Part shown: positions 21,301-30,349 of the stretch, piece by piece
How positions within the stretch are numbered: position 1 is the stretch's first letter
How the letters are laid out: each line of letters opens with the position of its first letter
From: Nothopassalora personata
Taxonomy: Eukaryota; Ascomycota; Dothideomycetes; Mycosphaerellales; Mycosphaerellaceae
Direction of reading: 5' to 3'
DNA: 64,000 nt
NCBI GenBank assembly: GCA_033816765.1
Contig: CM066298.1
Location: 1,364,001 to 1,428,000, forward strand
The notes under the pieces: model-generated
What the model was told of the DNA's origin: nothing
The model's database searches: none
What the model saw: the letters and a program-made list of their open reading frames with translations, nothing else
Program-made: the position numbers and the translations under genes

Positions 21301-22803
21301 GTTGCAGAGTCCAAACGGCATTACTAAGCATTCAAACTGGCCATATCGCGTTGTGAAGGCAGTTTTCCATTCATCCCCTTCAGCGATGCGTAGTCGATTG
21401 AACGCCGCGATGACATCCAGTTTTGTGAAGTACTTCTTGCCACTGATCCGATTGAGGGTATCTTGGATGAGTGGAATGGGGTACCTGGACTTGACTGTGA
21501 TCGCGTTCAGAGCGCGATAATCAATGCACACGCGCAGGCCGCCTCCTGGCTTCCTCACGATGATGACTGGTGACGCTGCTGGTGAGTTGCTGCGCTGGAT
21601 GTTGCCTTTCTCAAGCTGGTCATCCACCCACGCTTTCACCACTTCAGACTCCCTGTTGGAGATAGGGTACGGCCTCTTGAAAGGTGGCCTAGCGTCCTTC
21701 TTCAGCTTGATCTCATGGTCTAGGCCAGGCCTGTGCGGAGGCAGTTTGCTGGATTCTTTCTTGGAGAAGAGGTCCTTTCTGTGCTGATAGTGTGCTGGCA
21801 ACTTTGTTATATCAGCCTCCTTCTCCTTGCGATGCAGTTTCTCCATGAAGACATCATAATCTGCTGCGCTCATGGCGTAGACTTCCGCTTGGTGTTCCTG
21901 CCGGCGGCGTAGCGTCCTGCGGTAGTCGTCTTCGACATACATAGCGCATGCAAAGGCGGCATTGCCGCCCATGACTTTCCGTGCTGTCATAGCATGCAGA
22001 CCCAATGCCTGAGCGGTGACTGGATCTGCTGCGCTCTTCGACGCGTGCGTTTCGCGTGGGTTGACCCACATGGTGTGCACTTCCGCGCCTCTTGTGCGGC
22101 ACAGCTTTTGCAACTCGTAGAGGCTGGTTTGCTCAATGTCAACTGGGTCGTGCTTGCGTCCGCGCTCGACTCGTTCGGCGCCGACTTCGACAGGTGAGGA
22201 GGCCGATATGTCACTGATGTCTGGCCGCTCAAGGCTGTCGTAGTCGGGGTCCGGCGTCGGAGGTGGTTCGGAGGCAGGGAGCACGACTGGCAGGTTGACG
22301 TTCTTGTAAAGTGAATGCCCTTGGCATCCGTCGTCGCTGAAGGTGAGCACGCTTCGTTTCCAGTCCTTGTGTGGGCTGTGCTTTGCATGCCACCCAAGGC
22401 CAAGGACGATGTCGTAGCAGGTGTCGGTTACCAAGCATTTGACGACTTCGATATGGCCTTGGAGGTTCAACTCGATATTCGTGGCTTTGGTGATGATAGT
22501 AGGTGCTTGAGAGCCATCACCCAGGCCTAGTGTGAAGGGTTCGATATCATACAAGGGAAATTTGTGTTTGTGCGCGTAGGAAGTGTTCACGAGTTCAGAA
22601 TTGGCACCATCATCAAGAAAAGTATATGCATGTATTCCATTTGCCCTACCCTCCACCACAAAGTGATGTGAGACTTCGGGTCCTTTATCTACTTCTATGG
22701 AGGAGGGCGTGTTCGTTCGGGCTTGCAAGGAAAATGCCTGTACTGTTCTCATTTCGTGATGTTCATGTTCGTGTGGGGGATGGTGTTCGTGCTGATGTGA
22801 CAC
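18217..22803 (-). CDS. Gypsy Pol: protease, RT, RNase H, integrase, chromodomain
   Basis: This frame encodes about 1528 residues. In order: a protease-like segment with Leu-Asp-Asp-Gly-Ala near residues 63-67; RT with the active site AYLDDALIFS near residue 520; RNase H with ETDASDF near 668; an integrase HHCC zinc region near 930-980 and DDE core from about 1005; and a chromodomain (WEVERIL...LVKWKGY...STWEP) near 1310-1355. The first codon shown is GTG; the first ATG is at 22752. The frame is -1 relative to gag and stays open back across the gag stop, so expression as a Gag-Pol fusion by -1 frameshifting is likely. The C terminus runs through the polypurine tract into the 3' LTR. The chromodomain would direct integration towards marked chromatin. 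Confidence 0.93.
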   Translation of the reverse strand: MSHQHEHHPPHEHEHHEMRTVQAFSLQARTNTPSSIEVDKGPEVSHHFVVEGRANGIHAYTFLDDGANSELVNTSYAHKHKFPLYDIEPFTLGLGDGSQAPTIITKATNIELNLQGHIEVVKCLVTDTCYDIVLGLGWHAKHSPHKDWKRSVLTFSDDGCQGHSLYKNVNLPVVLPASEPPPTPDPDYDSLERPDISDISASSPVEVGAERVERGRKHDPVDIEQTSLYELQKLCRTRGAEVHTMWVNPRETHASKSAADPVTAQALGLHAMTARKVMGGNAAFACAMYVEDDYRRTLRRRQEHQAEVYAMSAADYDVFMEKLHRKEKEADITKLPAHYQHRKDLFSKKESSKLPPHRPGLDHEIKLKKDARPPFKRPYPISNRESEVVKAWVDDQLEKGNIQRSNSPAASPVIIVRKPGGGLRVCIDYRALNAITVKSRYPIPLIQDTLNRISGKKYFTKLDVIAAFNRLRIAEGDEWKTAFTTRYGQFECLVMPFGLCNAPGTFQSYINDALREYLDDFTSAYLDDALIFSDTLEEHIVHVDKVMAKLQAAGLQLDIDKCEFHVQETKYLGLVIGAEGIKMDKEKIVAIQEWETPRNPTDILSFLGFCNFYRRFIRNYSGIAYPMTQLTKKDVPWLWDDTCQTAFDCMKQAFAEEDIVLAHFVPGRETKLETDASDFVTAAVLSQKGEDGVWRPVAFMSKKMSPQECNYDIYDKELLAIVKAFEEWKPELISGDIDGDSEDTDFENLTDESGKPILVYSDHKNLEWFTSTKVLNRRQARWSEFLSQFYFKIVYIPGKTNIKPDTLTRRPQDVPASDEDPRRQHQEQTLLPEHRFLNISPMKIRPEGNDLMTEIRTAYGAPEMQQALRELDAGEPCGLLRRHRMDDSDAVAIGGLIYMKNRYGGYNVFVPDAPDLRFEVFKAYHSTPSAGHPGRAKTFELITRDFIWPGLSQYVRNKVFKCHECRSSKPSQTQYPGLLKPLPIPFELWDEIAMDFVVGLPESTDCNGVTYTNALTITDRTGKGCHMIPVKEMTAEYIAEVFVRDYYRLHGAPLSIVTDRGSQWLSAFWQRFCELVGIDHKLSTAFHPETDGQSENTNKEMEKYLRVFIDYAQGDWVQWLPLAEFAKNNHATEATGVSPFFAERGRNPRTGNFNGDTLPKRLMPTKQRLSAEGAERFAQQMKDLHAHLHECLRYDQALQADNANMHRTVPPRYEPGDHVYINTKNWKSSRPAKKLDVKWFGPVTVTTALGENAYSVALPDKIRVHNSFHSNLLRLADPEDDARPPPIEVTDETGNTFKTWEVERILDSKPKGRGITMLVKWKGYLDSESTWEPASVVCKDAPKAVADFKHNNPTKSIPVNFHPPPGWIPNETLRDMRPEADVHIMDLAPQVTTVARPPSVGTGAVALPVGDHTPSNVAVGNSEGVSVPASNATTDTTSTDEAIEAAQMELLDETDGMEDDEAFAYALRKIQGHTLRDEGVLRGGWCHGRSASEGFGMDHVTSEHVTRMTQPGPKPTRDTSALKYRPRP
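18349..18362 (-). other. Polypurine tract of the intact Gypsy, inside pol
   Basis: The minus strand reads TGAGGGGGGGGTGG directly before TGTCAC of the 3' LTR. It is at the right place for plus-strand priming and at the same time encodes Arg-Gly-Gly-Trp in pol. Confidence 0.75.
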
Positions 22804-22844
22804 TTCCTGTGTCGGACCATCATCTGTTGCGCTCAGAAGATGGC

Positions 22845-24917
22845 CTAGGCGTTTTCCGCCGGTGGTGCTGCAGCAGCAGTCATGCCGTTGTTAGCAGTTT
22901 TGCGCTTGGGTCGCTCGTACGGGTCGAGTGGACAGCCGGCAGCTCCAGACGCGTGTCCGGTGCCGCGGCAGCGTAGGCAACCACCACTCGCGATGATCTG
23001 GGTACGCTGATCCTGAGTGAGTGGTGCGAGGTTCTTGTATTGCTCAGGTCGGTCCTTCCATGGAAGCAACGCCTGGTTGGTGTGTGGGGAGCGACCGAGT
23101 GGTGCATTCACATCAGCAGGGATTGCTGGCGGTGTCACCTGGCCGACAGTTGGCGGAGTTGCACCTGGTGCGGCGCCCGAGGGCTTGCCAGGTGGCTTCT
23201 TGTTGTCCTTGTTGTCGTTGACCTTTCGTGGCAGGTCGATATCAAGCTGAGCCATCTCACTCTCCAGTCGGTAGCACTGTGCCGCCAGACTCTCGGCGGT
23301 CTTAAACTCTGGCAGTCCTACCAGGCGGTTGCGGTATTTGAAGCTAAGCTTCTTCTTGAGTTCCTGTGCCTCTTGCTTACGGCTCGTAGCAGGTGGTAGG
23401 CGCGCGCGCTCCTTCTGATACTTCGCGTAGAATACGGAGAACTTGTCTGAGTCGTTCATCTTGAGTGCGTCCATGTTGTTGCGAGCCGTTCCTTCTGGGT
23501 CGTAGTCGCCGAAGTTCTTGTTGAGGAATTTGAGTGCTTTGCGTACAGACGTGAACTGCTTGCTAGTGGTCTGTCTGCCGAAGACGATCTTCTGAGGGAT
23601 GTGGTTTCGCAACATCTGCTGTGCTAGACCAGTGGTGCACTCCTGCAGGAAGCGCAAGGCGGACGGAACGTCCTTGAAGACGGATACAGAGAACTTGTTA
23701 CCCACCTGGATTGTCCATTCATCCAGGCTTGGTGAGTCCTTGCCGTAGTTTTCTCCTGAGAACTTGGGCTTAGGCATGTCGACACGGCTATTTGTCTTGA
23801 AGTCTTCTGTCATGGTGGGATCGTAACGCACGACATCGACTGAGTCGAGGGGAATGACTTCGAAGTCCTCGTCTTCACCCTTCTTCTTGCTCTTGCCCTT
23901 GCTCTTGCTCTTGCGCTGAGGGCGTGCGTCGTAGTCGGATTCTGAGTCGGAGTCGGAGTCGGAGGAAGATGAATCGGATGAGTCGGAGTCGTAAGGATTG
24001 CTGCGCTCCTTGCGCTCCTTGCTAGGTGCAGACTCCTTTTCAGCCTCCTCAGTAGGCTTCTCAGGATTGTCGGCAGGCTTGTCGCCGCGGCGACGTCGAG
24101 ACAAAGAGAGTTCACGGGCGGAGCGTTCCTTGGGCTTCTCAGCAGGACGACCGCGCTTGGCGTCCTCAAGGTCCTGCTTGAGTTTCTGAATGGTTTGTTG
24201 AAGACCTGCTATATCGGTAGCGGTAGGTGCGGTGTCGTCAGGAACTAGAGAGTCTAGTTCCTTGACTTTGTCCTTAAGCGCGTCGACCTCTTTCTCAGCA
24301 GCCTTAGTGTTGTTATACCAGGTGTCGGCTTCCTGCCTCAACTCGTGTTCAGATTTCGCAGTGTGCTGAAGTTCTGTGAAGACCTCCTCGAACTTCTTCT
24401 TGTTCAGCTCATTGGCATCGAACAGCGCCGCCCCATCCAGGATGGCTTGGCGGTGATCGGCCTCGAGCTTACGAAGTGCGTACGAGATGGCTTGTGGTTG
24501 GCTCTTGACGTGTTCGTGAAGCTGGGTCGCATCGAGTGACTGCAGCTGTTCGAGTGGGATGCGGTAGGTGCCCGAGCGACCTTGTGTGTCTGTCCAATCA
24601 ACGGCAAAGTCCTTTCGTGAGGTATCCTTCGTGCCGTCGTCGTTCATGTGGCTATCAACATCACTCTCGTGTATCAATGCTGCGAGGTTGAATGTGTCTG
24701 GGATTTGTGATGCCTCTTCCTCCTCATCCTCGGGAAGTTCATCGAGAATCGCTCGTTCCTGTTCGGCGTATTTGGTGTAGGGATCTATCGCAACGGAGTC
24801 ATCGGACTGGGTGTGCTGATCGGATCGCGTGAAGAGTTCTGAGTTTCGAGTCAGTCGCGAACGGCGCTCGACACGTTGAGTATCGGCGCCGCCGCCAGGT
24901 TGATTTAGTCTGGCCAT
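22845..24917 (-). CDS. Gypsy Gag with variant zinc knuckle
   Basis: The 690-residue protein starts at the ATG at 24917. An acidic and Gln-rich N-terminal part with a probable coiled coil (about residues 170-250) is followed by a Lys/Arg and Ser/Asp-rich segment (about 270-340), a capsid-like gag domain (about 380-570) and a Pro/Gly-rich linker. Near the C terminus is CLRCRGTGHASGAAGC, a C-x2-C-x4-H-x6-C knuckle with two residues more than the usual C-x2-C-x4-H-x4-C. The stop at 22845 lies 41 bases before the first pol start codon. Confidence 0.9.
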   Translation of the reverse strand: MARLNQPGGGADTQRVERRSRLTRNSELFTRSDQHTQSDDSVAIDPYTKYAEQERAILDELPEDEEEEASQIPDTFNLAALIHESDVDSHMNDDGTKDTSRKDFAVDWTDTQGRSGTYRIPLEQLQSLDATQLHEHVKSQPQAISYALRKLEADHRQAILDGAALFDANELNKKKFEEVFTELQHTAKSEHELRQEADTWYNNTKAAEKEVDALKDKVKELDSLVPDDTAPTATDIAGLQQTIQKLKQDLEDAKRGRPAEKPKERSARELSLSRRRRGDKPADNPEKPTEEAEKESAPSKERKERSNPYDSDSSDSSSSDSDSDSESDYDARPQRKSKSKGKSKKKGEDEDFEVIPLDSVDVVRYDPTMTEDFKTNSRVDMPKPKFSGENYGKDSPSLDEWTIQVGNKFSVSVFKDVPSALRFLQECTTGLAQQMLRNHIPQKIVFGRQTTSKQFTSVRKALKFLNKNFGDYDPEGTARNNMDALKMNDSDKFSVFYAKYQKERARLPPATSRKQEAQELKKKLSFKYRNRLVGLPEFKTAESLAAQCYRLESEMAQLDIDLPRKVNDNKDNKKPPGKPSGAAPGATPPTVGQVTPPAIPADVNAPLGRSPHTNQALLPWKDRPEQYKNLAPLTQDQRTQIIASGGCLRCRGTGHASGAAGCPLDPYERPKRKTANNGMTAAAAPPAENA

Positions 24918-25076
24918 GCTGGCCGACGTGCGCCTTTCTGGCGACTCGGGGAAAGAGAGAGCACTGCGCTATCTTTGCGCTAGTGCGAGTCGGGGATTTC
25001 GAGGAGTCGCGATGTCGCGATTTTTGAGCTGAGCGGCGCTGAATGTGGCAGCGTCCTTGTTGGCGAGCTATCGAAG

Positions 25077-25282
25077 TGTCACGAGGCTACAGTGCGAGAG
25101 TGCAGGGGTGTAGTATTAACAAAGTCGATAGCTAAAGAGAGAAGTAGGTTCTAAGGTCGAGGCCTATACTTAAGGGCCGAGGTGTCGCGGGTCGGCTTCG
25201 GGCCGGGCTGAGTCATCCTGGTCACGTGCTCTGAGGTCACGTGATCCATCCCAAATCCTTCACTTGCGGAGCGGCCGTGACA
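25077..25282 (-). repeat. 5' LTR of the intact Gypsy
   Basis: It should drive the minus-strand transcript, since gag starts 160 bases beyond its inner end. Identical to 18143-18348. The target duplication CTTCG follows at 25283-25287. Confidence 0.95.
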
Positions 25283-27999
25283 CTTCGAGAAGGTATTCGA
25301 AGACTACTCCGTCTAGGTTAACCTATTTTTCGAGGAAGTTAAGAGCGGTATAGGCAAGAGCTACTAGGATGAATTCCTTAGTAATAAGAAGCTTAATGTC
25401 TTGTTTCCTATCGTCGGCAAGATTCGTAAGACCGGTTTAGAGATTCGTAACCGAGAGAAGACTCTTCGAGCTACGCTTACCCGCTACTAGCTACAGTAGA
25501 TAGATAATAAGATTCTTAATCGACGCGTTATCTCCGAGCTTTATAGTACTAATAGCGGGCGCCGCTAGTTCATAGCCTTTATTAATAAGTACCTAGACTA
25601 TAGTAGGGCTGTTAGTAGAATTTAGAGGGTATTAATCTAGCGTATAAGGATCGGCCGTAAGGGCATAGATCGTAAGCGAATTCTAGAGCCTAGTAATCTT
25701 ACCCGGTGCGATAGGGAGGCTAAAGCACGTAGCATTAATCCGTAGTCGGCTAAGAGTAGGGAGATTATTAGAAGACACCGCCTAGCCGTCTATAAGGATA
25801 GCCTTCTATACTTTCTAGAAGGTACTATTACTAAGAAGTCCGCGTCCCCGGAGGACAGTATAGATTAACCTAGACCATCTAGCTAGTAATAGCCTTAGCT
25901 ACGTTAGCTACTACCGGGTAGTAAAGGTAAAGGACGTGTAAAGAGTACTACGCTAACTCTACTAGCCTCTACCTAGCCTATAGTCCTATCGAGAGGCGGT
26001 CGTAAGTCGAGTCGACTTAAGTAGCTCCGTATAGGCGAGAGCATAGGTAAGGGCATAACTACGCCTACTTAATCCTCGCCTAACCGAACGCTAGACGGCG
26101 CACCTATACGCGAAGGTAGCCCGCTAGGTATACCGGTTAGCACCCTACGATCTACTCCGGCCCTAACTAAGAATAGTAATCCGATACTTACTATATTACC
26201 TTCGGCTATAATTAGGGATGTATTAGTCTTTAAGGATTAGATCCTATAAGAAGACGAGACCCTCCGGATTAAGCGCGCTAACTACACCTACAATAAGCGG
26301 TACTATAGCATTAAGTTTAGAAACTCGATTAATGTAGATAGCATTAACTAGCTACCTAAGCACCGGATAGCGGGCCTTAAGATGCTTAAATATGCTGTCT
26401 CGGAGGTTCTTAAGAGGGATGGTAAGGTTAGCGCTATAATGTGCGATTAGCATGTTCGAGATTTCTACTATAAGGCCCTCTACTTTGTTACTAATCCCGG
26501 TATTACCGCTAATACCCTATGTGAGCGCGCGCTTAAGGTCTAAGACTAGCTCTTTAAAGGCAAGAGTTTCTTAGCTATTAAGGTAAAGAATAGGTCGTAG
26601 TTTCGCCCTAATAAGCGTAGTTAGAAGACTGTTAACCCGCTTAGCTACCTCCGTGTTCGAGGTAAAGTCGGTACTACGAGTAGTATCGTTACGTATGCTA
26701 ACTATAACTAGATCCTCGACAAATTTAGCATTAATAAAGCCGACTAAGCCGATCTTAATAGCACCGGTACCTACATTAATAGGAACATGCTATACTAGTA
26801 TAATAACGCTAAACTAGCGCCGCGGGTTAAAACAGTTAGAGAGATAATAAGTCGAGAATTCGACGTGTACCGATAGTACCTACGAGAATTGAATAAGGTT
26901 AGTAACGGCGGCGTCTACTAGAACATATAGTATTCTCTAAGCTAACAGATTATGCGACAAGACCCCGGGCTATAGCTCTTATAAGTAGCGCTATACCCTT
27001 AACACTATACTCGGTTCATCTCCTTCCCTAGGCCTACGATTTTTAGCTTTAATAGGGCTTATTAGGGGGGTGACGCGAATACTATAGTGTAGCATGCTAG
27101 GGTCGACTTAAACCTCGAAATTAAAAACTACTAGACTAGTAACCGGCTTAATATGCTATACTCTCTTAACTTAGAGGGCACTAGTAGGCCGGAGTTTTTA
27201 CACGGTTTTTATAAGTAAGGGAATGCTAGAGACTTTATCTAGTAGTGCCGAATTAACGACTATATAGAAGACGGCCGATTTAAGCGTTTCTTCTCGGTTA
27301 GGGTCTAGAATTACCTAAGTAAGAATAGCATTAGCTAGTTTAGAGAGGACCTAAGCGCTAGGCAAATGCGGGTAACTACTATAGGCGTTCTAATAAGGTA
27401 GGCCGCATATAAGAAGACGCTACGTTAGATTAACCCTTACTTTATCGAGATCCGCGACGACGACTATCTTAAACTCTAGAGAAGCTAGAGCATACACTAG
27501 GTAATAGACCTCTATCGTAACTTTAAGACGCTAAGTAAGAGCGCTATAGGGTTTAAGTATCGACGCCTAGTACCCGGCTATCCTTTTCCTACGGCCGTAT
27601 ACCTTAGTAGTATTAGCCCTCTATCCGATGCCCTAGCGGGTTTAAAGTCTTAGAACGACAACGAAGTCATCCTTAATGCTAGAAGGTAGCTTAATGCTAC
27701 GGTCCGCCTAGACTCGGAGCTCTTCTATAAGAAGATGCATAATTAGCGCGTCCGAGCTATAAAATTAATAGATAAGTAGCTTAGCTTAGTTACTACTCTC
27801 GAGTAGATATGCTTTATAAGCGAAGGGCGTAATAAGAGCTTCTTCCGCAACTACTATAGGAACTTCACTAGCTAGCTACTTAGGGACGCGTCTAGTAAGA
27901 CTAGTGTTAGCTACGACAACGAGTAGGTCTAGACAAAGGAGTTGTATAAGAATAAGTAGAACTAAGTAGTTAGTGCGGGTTTATAGGCTCCTAGTTTCT

Positions 28000-28544
28000 A
28001 GTTAATTTCCGGCTACAGCTATAGCCTATAGGATTCTAGTTCTAATTCTAGTTCTAATACTTCGGGTATAGGTGCTTCTAGTCCTTAGATCTTACTTGTT
28101 TCTTATAGTTACTTATCTTCCCTTAACTCACTTTCTAGCTACGCGGTAGACTCGTCTTTAGATTTATTAGGTTATTAGTACTAACGCTTACTTGTCTTAT
28201 AAGTAGCGTTTACGTTATTCGACTATCTAGCCCGCTCGATTAATGCTAACATAGCTGTCCATTCCCTCGCTAGTTTCGTAGCATACGTTAGTACAGTGCG
28301 ACGGATACGAGTCGCGGTTATTAACGTCATTATTACGGTCTCTATTAGAAGGATCCTTTCGATCTTCATAAACTGTCGCTAGTAGGCCCTAGGATCGCCT
28401 AACATCTTATATGTTAAGCTAAATAGTAGGGTGAGCTACTGTACTACTATAAGACCACCTTAGCTTATAGCGACTAACTACGCTACCTATAGTGCCCGGG
28501 CTTACTGCTTTAGAACCTAAGGACAGGTTCGTAATAGGGGAGGA
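28000..28544 (+). other. Gypsy-A 3' non-coding region
   Basis: RIP-mutated sequence after ORF3 with no recognisable coding. A purine run AATAGGGGAGGA at 28533-28544 is a candidate polypurine tract before the 3' LTR. Confidence 0.4.
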
Positions 28545-28917
28545 TATATTAACGACTAATAGGTTATGTTAACCTTAGGTTTAGAGGGGGTCCCTTAGGT
28601 CTAACTTGCCCCAATTTCATTTAGGTTTAATTAGACGTTTAGGTAAGCTAGTAGGACCTAGTATAGCTATTAAGATATATATTGCGTAGCTAAGTATTGT
28701 AAGCGTAGCATTAAGGTAACAATTCAATTTATACCTCTCGAGTAGAGGGCATAGGGGTTTAGGTCTACTAATCCTCTTGTTTTATCTAGCTACTACGCTA
28801 CTCGTTACGTAACCTAATTTCCCGGTCCCGGGACCGGCAAATACCCCTGCTTACGTAAGCACCGCTCTATACTACTACAACTCAGACAGGCCTATAAAGG
28901 GTAGTTAGTAGACATTA
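28545..28917 (+). repeat. Gypsy-A 3' LTR
   Basis: Bases 28678-28917 match 3932-4170. The start near 28545 is inferred from the purine run just before it. It contains the fourth palindrome copy. Confidence 0.6.
28822..28837. repeat. GC-rich palindrome, copy 4 (3' LTR)
   Basis: CCGGTCCCGGGACCGG is retained here, flanked on the right by CAAAT instead of TAAAT. Confidence 0.85.
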
Positions 28918-30000
28918 GTATATAATGCGATCCTAGTAATCGTCGACCGCTACTCTAAAATGAACTTATACATTCCTACGACTAAGATATATATAGCGGC
29001 GGAGCTTACGAGGATCTTACGAGACGAAGTCGTACGGCATTATAGTGTGCTAGCGGGTATAGTAAGTGACCGCGGGTTAGTGTTTACGAGTAAGTTCTAG
29101 AGTAACTTCTACTTCGAGGCGTAGGTAAAGTGTAAGCTATCTATAGCTTTCTACCCTTAGACTAACGGCTAGACTAAGAGAATAAACTAAACCTTAGAAT
29201 AGTACCTTCGTTATTACTGTAGCGAGAACTAGATAGAGTAGGCTAAATAGCTAGCTGTTACTAAATTCGTATATAATAACAGCGTCTACCCTACGCTACG
29301 TATAAGCCCATTCGAGATAGCGTATAGTTAGAGACCTAAGATTGCCCTAACACTAATAGGATCTCGAGGCGAGATCCGGGAAGGGGAGGTACTAGTAGCG
29401 GTAGACTTAGTTAACCGTATACGAGAGATGCGCGCTACGCTTACGAAGCGTTAGGAAATCGTAGTAGCCGATTAGACTCGCTACTATAATAAGACTTATA
29501 AGGCTAAGAGCTATCGCGTAGGCGACATAGTCTTATTATCTACGAAGAACCTAAGGTTAGTATTACCGAAGAAGAAGATAGGTCCGAAGTTTATTAGACC
29601 GTACCGTATTATCGACGCTATTAGTTCGTAGGCGTACCGCCTAGTACTACTAGCTAACTTAAAAATTTATATTATATTCTATATATTCCTCCTCGAGCCG
29701 TACGCGGGTAGCGAGAAGGATAGAGGCACTATACCCCTCGCTAATAAGGACGGGGAATATAAAGTAGAGGCAGTACTAGGAAAGCGTAAGTATAAGGGTA
29801 AAGTATAGTACCTAGTACGATAGAAGGGCTAGCTAGAAGAGTATAATAGCTAGGAGCTAGCATAAGGACTCGCGAATACTACGCGTATAGTAGCCGAATA
29901 TAAGGCGTTAGCGAAGACGGTATAAGCCGGCGGAAGGATCCGCGAAGGCTACGTATATAGTAGTCGAATATAAGGTACCTACGAAGGCCGTGTAAGGCGC
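28918..30000 (+). pseudogene. Gypsy-B integrase and chromodomain, 5'-truncated and RIP-inactivated
   Basis: The reading opens inside an integrase core (AILVIVDRYSKM, then VSDRGLVFTSKF) and runs through a decayed TNGQTERIN-type motif near 29160. A chromodomain remnant (YKGKV, LVR, then EEYNS) lies near 29780-29850. The upstream part is missing because the Gypsy-A 3' LTR sits directly against it. Stops are TAG/TAA at former Gln/Trp codons. Confidence 0.8.
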
Positions 30001-30349
30001 TAAAATAAGGGCATAGGTTATACATTTAGGCCTTAACCCTTCGGTAGCTAGATATAAGGACCTCTACCCCCGATAGTAAACTTAGCTATAACTAGCATAG
30101 AAGACACTAACCTATAGTATCTTCTATTAGACTAAAAGGCTCGCTTACTTAGTCGAGCGAACACCCCCGACAGTAATAATATTAGAGAGGGAGGTAAGGA
30201 GAGAGAAGAGTAGAGAGAAGAGTATTTATTTTAAAAACAAACTTTTATAGGGCGCGCTACGGCGCTACATAGATAGGAGATAGGCGCGTAGTAGGCGGCT
30301 AATATACGCGGAGCGCGCAATTACTCGTTATTATCCTCCTTATTATCCT
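30001..30349. other. RIP-mutated spacer after Gypsy-B pol
   Basis: No gene is visible. A strongly purine-rich run (GAGAGGGAGG, then AGAGAGAAGAG repeats) lies at 30184-30226. Confidence 0.4.

Larger units (their letters stand above)
18143..25282 (-). mobile_element. Intact Ty3/Gypsy chromovirus on the minus strand
   Basis: The 7140-bp element has identical 206-bp LTRs (TGTCAC...GTGACA), a CTTCG target duplication, a polypurine tract and open gag and pol frames. It carries no RIP mutation and splits Gypsy-A ORF3. By LTR identity it is a very recent insertion and potentially still able to move. Complete chromoviral pol with a C-terminal chromodomain defines the group. Confidence 0.95.
17900..27964 (+). 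pseudogene. Gypsy-A third ORF, unrecognised protein, RIP-inactivated and split by the young Gypsy
   Basis: One reading frame runs from about 17900 to 18142, is broken by the young Gypsy, and resumes at 25288 in the same frame (GGC TTC G/AG AAG) through to about 27964: some 2.9 kb, more than 900 codons. The stops are mostly TAG/TAA, where Gln or Trp codons would have stood before RIP. A Ser/Thr/Arg/Gly-rich linker lies near 25880-26190, followed by a longer globular-looking part with many Lys, Tyr and Asn. I recognise no domain: it is not RT, integrase, chromodomain or an obvious envelope protein, and I see no clear membrane span. The start is uncertain. Confidence 0.55.
3932..28917 (+). mobile_element. 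RIP-degraded Ty3/Gypsy element (Gypsy-A) carrying three nested insertions
   Basis: The ends are a 240-bp sequence at 3932-4170 repeated at 28678-28917 in the same orientation. Removing the Copia (5669-11055), the 763-bp insertion and the young Gypsy (18143-25282) leaves roughly 11.7 kb. In order this is gag, protease, RT/RNase H, integrase and a third ORF, all on the plus strand and full of TAG/TAA stops from RIP. Reading frames resume exactly across each insertion. The 3' end interrupts the integrase of another Gypsy, so this element is younger than Gypsy-B. No target duplication can be seen because the left end is displaced by the tandem array. Confidence 0.75.

Noticed and set aside
26880..27130. 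Dioxygenase (HxD) motif in ORF3
   Set aside because: The only candidate is His-x3-Asp, which does not fit the HxD...H pattern.
17900..27964. Starship captain (DUF3435 tyrosine recombinase) for Gypsy-A ORF3
   Set aside because: I looked for the conserved recombinase C-terminal signature and did not find it; the context is an LTR element.
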